Assembly: GCA_905234125.1 (NCBI GenBank)
Contig: CAJOGQ010000035.1
Span: 1-46,199 of the forward strand
DNA: 46,199 nucleotides
Direction: 5' to 3'
Source: an uncultured Bacteroidaceae bacterium
GTDB lineage: Bacteria; Bacteroidota; Bacteroidia; Bacteroidales; Bacteroidaceae
The translations under genes and the position numbers were made by a program. A model generated the notes under the pieces. The model did no database searches. It saw only the letters and a program-made list of their open reading frames with translations, and was not told the DNA's origin. Positions 33,739 to 39,927 of the stretch are shown here, piece by piece. Positions within the stretch are counted from its first letter, which is position 1. Each line of letters begins with the position of its first letter.

Positions 33739-34116
33739 TTACTTCTTAATCATTTCCATGATTTCCTGCAAGTCCTCCTCCGACACCTCCTCATGTTGGG
33801 CGAAGAAGGAGAGCATGGATTTGAAGGAACCCGCAAAGAAGGTGCTCTTCACCTCCTTCATCACACGGTTGGTGTACGCCTCTCTGGTGATGAGCGGAGC
33901 AAACACAAAAGTCTTTCCACCTCCTTCCAACTTGCGCGGATGGATGAAACTTTTGTTCGTCAGAATCTTCAGAAACGTGGCGATGGTGGAGTAGGCGGGT
34001 TTCGGCTCAGGATACTGCTCAATGATTTGATGCGTGGTGAGTCCTGCCTTGGGCGCGTTCCAGAGCACGTCCATGATGGCCTTGGTCAATTGTCTTTCTT
34101 CGTCGTTGCGTTTCAT
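33739..34116 (-). CDS. BlaI/MecI/CopY-family transcriptional repressor
   Basis: A 125-residue winged-helix repressor: LTKAIMDVLWNAPKAGLTTHQIIEQ, then the recognition region KPAYSTIATFLKILTNKSFI and the wing GGGKTFVFAPLI. The C-terminal helices (FKSMLSFFAQHEEVSEEDLQ) form the dimer. It precedes the M56 sensor gene, the usual order, and its promoter contains two dyads of ATCTAA/TTAGAT that are good operator candidates. The sensor is expected to relieve repression by causing its cleavage. Confidence 0.9.
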   Translation of the reverse strand: MKRNDEERQLTKAIMDVLWNAPKAGLTTHQIIEQYPEPKPAYSTIATFLKILTNKSFIHPRKLEGGGKTFVFAPLITREAYTNRVMKEVKSTFFAGSFKSMLSFFAQHEEVSEEDLQEIMEMIKK

Positions 34117-34121
34117 TTCTT

Positions 34122-34137
34122 ATCTAATTATTTAGAT
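34122..34137. promoter_or_regulatory. Candidate BlaI operator 1
   Basis: ATCTAA-TTAT-TTAGAT, a perfect 6-bp dyad, lies 6 bases before the repressor ATG in the 5' leader. A third half-site TTTAGAT is at 34152-34158. Confidence 0.6.
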
Positions 34138-34167
34138 TATTTATTTAATGCTTTAGATTTTCTGCGG

Positions 34168-34200
34168 CAAAGGTAATCTAAAGTTTTAGATAATGCCAAA
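34168..34200 (-). promoter_or_regulatory. Promoter of the BlaI-M56 operon with operator 2 in its spacer
   Basis: On the minus strand TACCTTTG (34168-34175) and TTTG (34197-34200) are 21 bases apart. Between them ATCTAAA-GT-TTTAGAT (34176-34191) is a perfect 7-bp dyad, where a bound repressor would block RNA polymerase. It repeats the sequence of operator 1. Confidence 0.75.
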
Positions 34201-34420
34201 TATTTCATCAAAAAAATGCACCCACGACCAAAACTTTAACGTTTTTTGTTAGATATTCCATCCCTTTTATTAGATATTAAGAATCCTTTGCCCGAAAACG
34301 ATCCTTTTTTGAGCTACCGGCTCATCGCCGTTGATGTTCGGCCTCAACGCCTTTGAGGCTCCGGCTCAATATCTCTTACCCTCTCCCCCTCGCTCGGAGG
34401 AACTTCTTCTATTTTCGCTG

Positions 34421-34453
34421 CAAAGTTACGACATGCGGAGGGCGTTTTCCAAA
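34421..34453 (-). promoter_or_regulatory. Orphan promoter in a gene-free stretch
   Basis: TAACTTTG (34421-34428) and TTTG (34450-34453) on the minus strand are 21 bases apart, a good consensus match, but no reading frame follows to the left before the BlaI promoter. The transcript would contain a 7-bp hairpin (34341-34359). It could be the start of a small RNA or a relic of a lost gene. The rest of 34201-34583 holds no gene. Confidence 0.4.
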
Positions 34454-34583
34454 TTTTTCGGGGAATAGGGTGGAAAATGCACGATTTCGTGATGAAAAAG
34501 TCCCCCGACCCCAAAGGGGGAGGGCTGACGCGATGTTTGCCTGATTTTGTTTACCCCCAAACGAAACATCCCGTCCCGACTCA

Positions 34584-34739
34584 AATGACTCAGAATTCAG
34601 AATTCAGTTTTCTCATGAGCAGGTAAAATGTGGTCTAAAAATTTTATTATTATATTAATATAATAATAACGATTTTTCCCAAACATTTACACCATTCCCT
34701 ATAAAACTGAATTTCTGAATTCTGAGTCACTGAGTCATT
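34584..34739. repeat. 156-bp nested palindromic element
   Basis: The left arm (34584-34611, AATGACTCAGAATTCAG onward) and right arm (34703-34739, ending GAGTCACTGAGTCATT) are inverted copies; the right arm has an extra repeat of its GAGTCA motif. Inside, a second weaker pair (about 34622-34631 with 34683-34693) flanks a perfect 26-bp AT palindrome at 34644-34669. It has no coding capacity. It looks like a non-autonomous, hairpin-forming mobile element (MITE-like). Confidence 0.75.
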
Positions 34740-34908
34740 GTTGTGTGGATGGGAAGACTCCCTAAAACAGGGGGCTCATCAACAAAACCACCGCCCCGAT
34801 TCGGGGCAGTGCTTTGCGTTGTCCAGAGTGACGATTCGCCATTCATGGTAAGTAATGTCGTGAAAAATGATGCCCAAATCAGCTTTTGACGGGGCTTTCC
34901 ACGTTTTA

Positions 34909-34940
34909 TTTGTTTATTTGAAATAAAATTCGTATCTTTG
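34909..34940 (+). promoter_or_regulatory. Promoter without an intact gene
   Basis: TTTG (34909-34912) and TATCTTTG (34933-34940) are exactly 20 bases apart. What follows is the antisense side of an htpX fragment and the tail of another gene, so the original gene seems to have been lost. Confidence 0.5.
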
Positions 34941-35002
34941 CAAACAAATAGAAAATCCCGAAAAGCGACCGATTTTAATCTAAAACCGACTCAACCCTCC
35001 TG

Positions 35003-35212
35003 TCAGAATTGTTCCAGAATCCGGATTCTCTCTTCCGTGCTCGGGTGTGTGCTGAAGAGCGACTGCATCTTGTCGAAGAAACTTTGCTTGAGCTTCTTGG
35101 GGTGGATGATATAGAGCTGGGCAATGTCCTCGCGGTCGATGTGGCCAAGTCCTGGAGCCGAAGAGATCTTGCGCAGGGCAGAAGCGAGGGCTTGCGGATT
35201 GCGTGTCAGTTC
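35003..35212 (-). pseudogene. 3' fragment of an htpX-like peptidase gene
   Basis: About 70 codons matching the C-terminus of the M48 protein encoded at 38105-39103, from ELTRNPQALASALRK to EERIRILEQF and the stop. The two are clearly diverged (for example KKLKQSFFDKM versus KKIKQNFFDKL), so this is an old paralog and not a recent copy. The catalytic part and start are missing. It joins, near 35210-35216, the tail of another gene on the opposite strand. Confidence 0.8.
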
Positions 35213-35272
35213 GTCACCCCCGAACGTCGCCAACAGTTGATTGAGGCATACAAGAAATATTTGAAGAAGTAA
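35213..35272 (+). pseudogene. 3' fragment of a paralog of the exported protein at 9042
   Basis: The frame VTPERRQQLIEAYKKYLKK and stop matches the end of the protein at 9042-9935 (VTPERRQQMVAAYKEYLKKQK). The stretch GTCACYCCCGAACGTCGCC is nearly identical at base level. Only this tail of about 19 codons is left. Confidence 0.75.
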
Positions 35273-35294
35273 AGGGGAATGAAAGAAAAATGAA

Positions 35295-35354
35295 AAATTT
35301 GCTACCGCAGCAGTAAGTCAACAGTTGACTAACACTTGCGGTAGCAAATTTTTT
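35295..35354. terminator. Strong bidirectional terminator with inner hairpin
   Basis: A perfect 15-bp stem (35295-35309 with 35337-35351) encloses a second perfect 7-bp hairpin (AGTCAAC-A-GTTGACT, 35316-35330). A-rich bases precede it and T-rich bases follow, so it works in both directions. It ends the ECF module B transcript 22 bases after its last gene. Confidence 0.85.
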
Positions 35355-35375
35355 ACATTTTCACAATTTCACATT

Positions 35376-36503
35376 TCACTTCTCTTTCCGATACTCCAAC
35401 TTTCCGTTGATGTAGCTCTTCAGCTTTCGCCATTCTCTGGGTATCCAGATTTCACCCTTCGAGGTGAGGAAGAGAATGTGGTAGCCAGCATCATCGAGCG
35501 TCCATTTGAGGAAGTATTCATCACTATCCTCATAGCTTATCCCATGGAGCAGGTCGGCAGGGTTCATGACAGGGATGCGTTTGCTGAAATCATATTCGTA
35601 TGGCTGTTCAGGATGGCTGTTGATGTAGTTGTATGATATCGAGTCCAGCTGTTTGTACAAGGCCTCAGCCTCTTTCTTGTACTCATTCGGGATGAAATAG
35701 TAGGTGCCTGTTGTCAAGCCCGTGTGACTGTTGTCGCCATACATGCTTTGTCGCGTGGTCTTCTGGCTGAGATTACCATGCACGACGTCGTCGTCAAATC
35801 CCTTGTCGTGTCGCCAATAGACGGGATAGGTCTTCACGCCCTTCAGCTTCTTCACAGGTTTCAGAACTGGCTGAATCAATGCCTCGAAAGCAGCAATGTC
35901 AAAGGGTTTCATATCGTCGTACGCAATGCCGTTGGATTCATCGCACCAATGTATGTAGGTGCCTAACATGACGTCGCCCTGATGGTTGAATTCGTGAGAT
36001 TTGTAATAGTCGAAACTGGCCACTTCGCGGGCATTGGAGAAATACACATTATTCTTAATACGCGTGGAATGGATCGAGTCATCGTTCTGACGGAATGCCA
36101 ACGAATACTTGATGGTGTCAGCGTCCTCCTTGTGGTACTCATACATATAACTCTCCGAAGCCTGCTTGCCCAACAATGCGAAGGTGACACGGATGGAATC
36201 AATGGTCTGCTCCAACTTCTTCACGCGCTCGGTTCTGATGCTGTCATGCTTACTGAGCACCATCTGCCTTACCTCCTCGCTTGGGGCTTGTACAAAACTG
36301 GGTGCGAACGTGTTCTCTGAGAAAAATACTTGGTAGGTGTGTCTGACACCTTCTTTTCCTTTGGAGTTCGACTGTGTGTGTTTGACGTTATAGCCCTGCT
36401 GATGGAGATAGTCCTCCAACTGGCGGAGTTTTTCATTGGGTTGCTGTCCCTGTGCTGTCAGGCACAATGCCACCAACAGCACGCATGTGAATAGTTTTTT
36501 CAT
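35376..36503 (-). CDS. Exported protein of unknown function, last gene of ECF module B
   Basis: A 375-residue protein with a signal peptide (MKKLFTCVLLVALCLTAQGQ) and a long charged exported domain. I do not recognise a named family. It is a distant paralog of the lipoprotein at 1763-2914: equal size, equal gene position behind a sigma/anti-sigma pair, and similar late segments (YYFIPNEYKKEAEALYKQL; DDAGYHILFLTSKGEIWIPREW). Unlike that protein it has no lipobox cysteine, so it should be periplasmic. It follows the anti-sigma-like gene by 28 bases. Its role is presumably linked to the signal or output of the module. Confidence 0.7.
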   Translation of the reverse strand: MKKLFTCVLLVALCLTAQGQQPNEKLRQLEDYLHQQGYNVKHTQSNSKGKEGVRHTYQVFFSENTFAPSFVQAPSEEVRQMVLSKHDSIRTERVKKLEQTIDSIRVTFALLGKQASESYMYEYHKEDADTIKYSLAFRQNDDSIHSTRIKNNVYFSNAREVASFDYYKSHEFNHQGDVMLGTYIHWCDESNGIAYDDMKPFDIAAFEALIQPVLKPVKKLKGVKTYPVYWRHDKGFDDDVVHGNLSQKTTRQSMYGDNSHTGLTTGTYYFIPNEYKKEAEALYKQLDSISYNYINSHPEQPYEYDFSKRIPVMNPADLLHGISYEDSDEYFLKWTLDDAGYHILFLTSKGEIWIPREWRKLKSYINGKLEYRKEK

Positions 36504-36531
36504 TGTTCTGCTATTTTAATGTGATGAGTAT

Positions 36532-37134
36532 TTATTCTGTCACCATGGCCAGTGCCACCTCTTGTTGTAGGCGTTCTCCGCGTGAGCGGATGTCCTGCAT
36601 CTGATTCATGACGAAGGCATACGGGTCTTCGATCATTGGGTCATACACTGGCTCTTCCACCACAGCCATCAGTTCTTCCTCTACGGGGGCGGCAGGCAGT
36701 TCCTGAACCTTCTCTTTTTCCTCCACAACCTCTTGCCGCTTTGCCACTTTTGCCACCACTTTCTTCTGGGGCGCCGCCTGCTGCACAGGTTTCGGCTCTT
36801 CCACCACTGCCACCGTCTTCTGTTCCACCACTTCTGGATTCTTCACCGTGATGGTCTGCTTCGGTGGGTTTTGCTTCCCCACGACTGATTGCGGTATCTC
36901 TTCTGACTTCTGCCAGAAATGGAGTGTCAACAGCAGCAGGATGCTGGCAGCCACACCTGAAACTACGTACAACCAGATGCGATGTTTGGGCTTCACGTCC
37001 GACTGTTCCATGCGTTGCATCAATCGGGCATTCAAATCGCTGGGCATTGATGGCTGGCGTTGTTCACGTCGGCTGATGGCCTCGCGCAAGATGTTGTCGC
37101 GCTCCAGCAGGGTATTCATATCTTTCTCGTTCAT
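36532..37134 (-). CDS. Membrane anti-sigma-like protein, ECF module B
   Basis: A 200-residue protein. The cytoplasmic N-terminus carries MPSDLNARLMQR, shared with the module A protein; one membrane segment follows (IWLYVVSGVAASILLLLTL, about 71-89). The periplasmic part is long, rich in Pro/Glu/Val/Lys, and extended (VEQKTVAVVEEPKPVQQAAP and similar repeats). Start 37134 is chosen because it lies 4 bases after the sigma stop; a longer frame from 37230 would run deep into the sigma gene. It probably holds the sigma factor at the membrane; the stretched tail could reach through the periplasm to a partner. That is inference. Confidence 0.7.
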   Translation of the reverse strand: MNEKDMNTLLERDNILREAISRREQRQPSMPSDLNARLMQRMEQSDVKPKHRIWLYVVSGVAASILLLLTLHFWQKSEEIPQSVVGKQNPPKQTITVKNPEVVEQKTVAVVEEPKPVQQAAPQKKVVAKVAKRQEVVEEKEKVQELPAAPVEEELMAVVEEPVYDPMIEDPYAFVMNQMQDIRSRGERLQQEVALAMVTE

Positions 37135-37138
37135 AGTG

Positions 37139-37681
37139 TCAAAGTTTTTGTGTGATTTTGTATAGTTTCTTTCTGATTCGGCAGAGTTGAGAAGCAACGG
37201 TTGTGGGAATGGAATCCGTGATGTAGGCAATCTCCTTCATGCTCAGATGGTCGAAATAGAACATCGTCAATAGGCTCTGTTCATGGGGAGGCAGCTGCTC
37301 CAATGCCTGTTCCATGCGTTCGATGTTGTGCTCATCTTGTTGCGCATCAATTTCATCCTCCACATCCTCCAAGTCTCCATTGTGTTCATCTATATAGACC
37401 CACATCGGCTTCTTCTTCTTTCGCACAAAGTTCAGCGACTCGTTGTAGGCGATGCGTCCCAGCCATGTAGCCAGCGATGCCTGGCTTTCATCGAAGGTGC
37501 CGATGCTGCGGAAGGCCTTGACGAACACGTCTTGATAGACCTCTTCGGCATCCTCTCTTCGCTCCACAATTCTTGCCACCAAGCGGAACACCATCTGCCC
37601 GTAGCACGTCAGCAGCTGTTCTTGTGCCGTTCGCTTTTGCTTGAGCAAGTCTGGAATGAGGTTGTTGATTTCTTTCTTCAT
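37139..37681 (-). CDS. ECF RNA polymerase sigma factor, module B
   Basis: A 180-residue ECF sigma factor, paralog of the one at 3362-3922. Region 2 reads REDAEEVYQDVFVKAF and LATWLGRIAYNESLNFVRKK; region 4 reads LPPHEQSLLTMFYFDHLSMK followed by EIAYITDSIPTTVASQLCRI. The same IPTT(I/V)AS recognition helix is in both proteins, so they may read similar promoters. It leads a three-gene leftward module with the anti-sigma-like gene 4 bases downstream. A TTGCAA / GTATAT motif precedes it. Confidence 0.9.
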   Translation of the reverse strand: MKKEINNLIPDLLKQKRTAQEQLLTCYGQMVFRLVARIVERREDAEEVYQDVFVKAFRSIGTFDESQASLATWLGRIAYNESLNFVRKKKKPMWVYIDEHNGDLEDVEDEIDAQQDEHNIERMEQALEQLPPHEQSLLTMFYFDHLSMKEIAYITDSIPTTVASQLCRIRKKLYKITQKL

Positions 37682-37701
37682 CTTGTTTGTTTTCTACTCG
37701 A

Positions 37702-37731
37702 ATATACACACTAAACAGCAAAACATTGCAA
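37702..37731 (-). promoter_or_regulatory. Candidate ECF-type promoter of module B
   Basis: On the minus strand TTGCAA (37726-37731) and GTATAT (37702-37707) are 18 bases apart, 20 bases before the sigma ATG. The motif pair matches that of module A (19 bases apart). The surrounding TTCTTGCAAT is also shared. Confidence 0.45.
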
Positions 37732-37758
37732 GAATCTTGAACTTTTTTAAAAAAATAA

Positions 37759-37814
37759 GAGTGAAAAATCTAAGTTCCTCCATCCGGATGGCAGGTAAAA
37801 TAGATTTTTCACTC
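37759..37814. repeat. 56-bp hairpin element with inner palindrome
   Basis: GAGTGAAAAATCTA (37759-37772) and TAGATTTTTCACTC (37801-37814) are perfect inverted copies. Inside, CCATCCGGATGG (37780-37791) is a perfect palindrome. TTCAC motifs continue to the right. No coding capacity. Confidence 0.75.
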
Positions 37815-37863
37815 TTCACTTTTCACATTTTCACATCAATTCGTTACAAGAACAAATTGTTTT

Positions 37864-38091
37864 GTTGCGGCAGGCCGCCGAAGAAAAAATATAAAAAAAC
37901 AAATAAAAATAGAGAAAAATAGAAATCTGATAAATCTTCCAAATCTTTCAAATCTACCGCGCAGCGGTGTAGTAGAAAAAAACTACGCCGATAAATCGGC
38001 AGATTAAAGGATTTGGAAGATTTTGTAGAGATATATTTTTACTTGTTTTTCCCTATTTTTCCCTATTTTTCTTTCGGCGGCTTGCCGCAAC
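37864..38091. repeat. 228-bp nested palindromic element upstream of htpX 3' end
   Basis: The ends GTTGCGGCAGGCCGCCGAA (37864-37882) and TTCGGCGGCTTGCCGCAAC (38073-38091) are inverted repeats with one mismatch. AT-rich arms follow, then an inner perfect pair ATCTTCCAAATC (37934-37945) / GATTTGGAAGAT (38010-38021), then AATCT/AGATT and CGGTGTAG/CTACGCCG around a centre near 37978. The whole can fold as one long cruciform or RNA hairpin. No protein is encoded. It fits a MITE-like element or a large structured terminator of lemA-htpX. Confidence 0.75.
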
Positions 38092-38104
38092 CTCTTTTCT
38101 CGGT

Positions 38105-39103
38105 TTAGAATTGTTCCAGAATCCGGATTCTCTCTTCGGTGCTGGGGTGTGTGCTGAAGAGGGATTGGAGTTTATCGAAGAAATTCTGTTTGATTTTCTT
38201 GGGATGGATGATGTAGAGCTGGGCAATGTCCTCGCGGTCGATGTGCCCGAGTCCAGGAGCCGACGAAATCTTGCGCAGAGCTGAGGCGAGAGCCAGCGGA
38301 TTGCGGGTCAGTTCGGCTCCACCAGCATCGGCCATGAACTCCCGTTTGCGCGAGATGGCGAAGCGGGTCAGCATGGTCAGGAAATAGGCGATGGCGGCAC
38401 AGATGATGGCAGCCACAATGACCACTATGATGGCAACACCGCCTTTGCCGTTGTTCGAACGGCGGCTGGAACCTCCACTCCAAAGGAAGGCACGCAGCAC
38501 GCCCCGTGTCAGGACGGTGAGCACCGTGGAGAGGATGCCCACAAAGACGATGCTCACGATGAGCACGCGGGTGTCGCGATTGCGGATGTGGGTCAGTTCG
38601 TGGGCAATCACTCCTTCCAGCTCGGCGTCGTCCAAGTAGTCGATGATGCCCCTCGTCAGCGTGATGGCATAGCTCTTTTGGTTGATGCCCGAAGCGAAGG
38701 CGTTGAGCTGCGGGTCTTCGATGATGTTCACCTTCGGCATCGTCATGCCACAGCTCATGCAGAGGTTCTCCACCAGGTTATACACCCTCGGATTCTCCTT
38801 GCGCTCCAGCGGCTTCGACCCCGTGGCATGCTGAATCATCTGCGAGTTGAACGCATAGGCGATGCCTAACCAGATGGCCACGATGATGGTGACCCAAGGT
38901 GCCCAGCTGAGCCACATGCCGTTGACGAGGCTGGTGTCGAAGTAGTAGGTCTCCTGTCCGTATGCGTCGGGGGTGCTCTCCATTCCGAAGATGCAGCAGA
39001 ACACCCATAGCATGCCGAGGATGATGCACGGGAACATCAGGAGCAGCACAATGCTGTTCCAGTTGTTCCGTGCTATTTGAGTCTGTATGCCGACGTACTG
39101 CAT
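38105..39103 (-). CDS. htpX: M48-family membrane zinc metallopeptidase, HtpX-like
   Basis: A 332-residue membrane protease. Membrane segments at about 17-40 and 68-86 precede the zinc motif HELTH (168-172); another two follow (about 178-200 and 222-245), and KREFMADAGGAEL carries the third zinc ligand. The ending STEERIRILEQF is typical. HtpX-type enzymes degrade damaged inner-membrane proteins. It follows lemA by 6 bases, a common pairing in bacteria. A diverged 3' fragment of a related gene is at 35003-35212. Confidence 0.88.
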   Translation of the reverse strand: MQYVGIQTQIARNNWNSIVLLLMFPCIILGMLWVFCCIFGMESTPDAYGQETYYFDTSLVNGMWLSWAPWVTIIVAIWLGIAYAFNSQMIQHATGSKPLERKENPRVYNLVENLCMSCGMTMPKVNIIEDPQLNAFASGINQKSYAITLTRGIIDYLDDAELEGVIAHELTHIRNRDTRVLIVSIVFVGILSTVLTVLTRGVLRAFLWSGGSSRRSNNGKGGVAIIVVIVAAIICAAIAYFLTMLTRFAISRKREFMADAGGAELTRNPLALASALRKISSAPGLGHIDREDIAQLYIIHPKKIKQNFFDKLQSLFSTHPSTEERIRILEQF

Positions 39104-39109
39104 TCTTCT

Positions 39110-39673
39110 TTAGAACTTGATCTCGGGTGCTTTCTCCACATTGGCACGCTCAGATGCCTCAATCTCGTACATGGCCTCTTTGTGGAAACCAAACATGCCA
39201 GCGAGAAGATTGGCGGGGAAAGACTGAACAGCGTTGTTCAGCTCGCGAGTGGCAGAGTTGAAGAAGCGACGAACGGCAGCCAGCTTGTTCTCGATGTCGG
39301 CGAGCTCGCCCTGCAGCTGGAGGAAGTTCTGGTTGGCCTTCAGGTCAGGATAAGCCTCGACCTGCACTTTCAGACCTGCCAGAGCAGAGGTCAGCATGTT
39401 GTCGGCCTTGATCTTTTCGTCGATGGTGTTGGCGTTCATCGAAGCTGAACGGGCAGCGGTGATGGACTCCAGAAGACCCTTCTCATGCTCAGCATAGCCC
39501 TTCACGGTGGCCACCAACTGAGGAACGAGGTCGAAACGCTGTTTCAGCTGAACGTCGATGTCAGCAAAAGCGTTCTCACGATTGTTACGAAGTTTCACGA
39601 GGTTGTTGTACATGCCGATGACGAAAACAACAATCACGGCAATGACCGCAATGATAATGATAGTGGTAACCAT
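39110..39673 (-). CDS. lemA: LemA family protein
   Basis: A 187-residue protein with an N-terminal membrane segment (about 4-22, IIIIAVIAVIVVFVIGM), then the conserved LemA helical bundle: NLVKLRNNRENAFADIDVQL, KQRFDLVPQLVATVKGYA and later FPANLLAGMFGF. Its biochemical role is not settled; in many bacteria it is encoded beside an HtpX-like protease, as here. It has a consensus promoter and is the first gene of a two-gene leftward operon. Confidence 0.92.
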   Translation of the reverse strand: MVTTIIIIAVIAVIVVFVIGMYNNLVKLRNNRENAFADIDVQLKQRFDLVPQLVATVKGYAEHEKGLLESITAARSASMNANTIDEKIKADNMLTSALAGLKVQVEAYPDLKANQNFLQLQGELADIENKLAAVRRFFNSATRELNNAVQSFPANLLAGMFGFHKEAMYEIEASERANVEKAPEIKF

Positions 39674-39725
39674 AATTTTGAATAGTTTTTAGTGGTTTGT
39701 TGATGTTATTTTAATAAATGTGGTG

Positions 39726-39757
39726 CAAAGGTAGGGACTCTTCACCAACCCACCAAA
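39726..39757 (-). promoter_or_regulatory. Promoter of lemA-htpX
   Basis: On the minus strand TACCTTTG (39726-39733) and TTTG (39754-39757) are exactly 20 bases apart. The lemA ATG is 53 bases downstream of the -7 box. Confidence 0.78.
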
Positions 39758-39869
39758 TTTCTTGTCTTATTTTTTCTTAATTGCCCCCTTTTGTGTCCTT
39801 TTGGACATTTATATATGAAAAAGGAAAAGAAAACTCATCACTCATCGCTCTTAACTTTCATTTTTTTCG

Positions 39870-39877
39870 TACCTTTG
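39870..39877 (+). promoter_or_regulatory. -7 box of alaS
   Basis: TACCTTTG, 50 bases before the alaS ATG; no TTTG lies at the right distance upstream. Between box and gene the leader has ATTGTAAAT-type direct repeats (about 39893-39924). Confidence 0.5.
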
Positions 39878-39927
39878 CACCCCAAATAGCGAATTGTAAA
39901 TTGTACATTGTCAAATTGTAAATCGAT

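Noticed and set aside
35009-35272. Single plus-strand gene of 87 codons ending VTPERRQQLIEAYKKYLKK
   Set aside because: Its first two thirds are antisense to the clearly recognisable htpX fragment; only the last 19 codons or so are genuine gene remnant.
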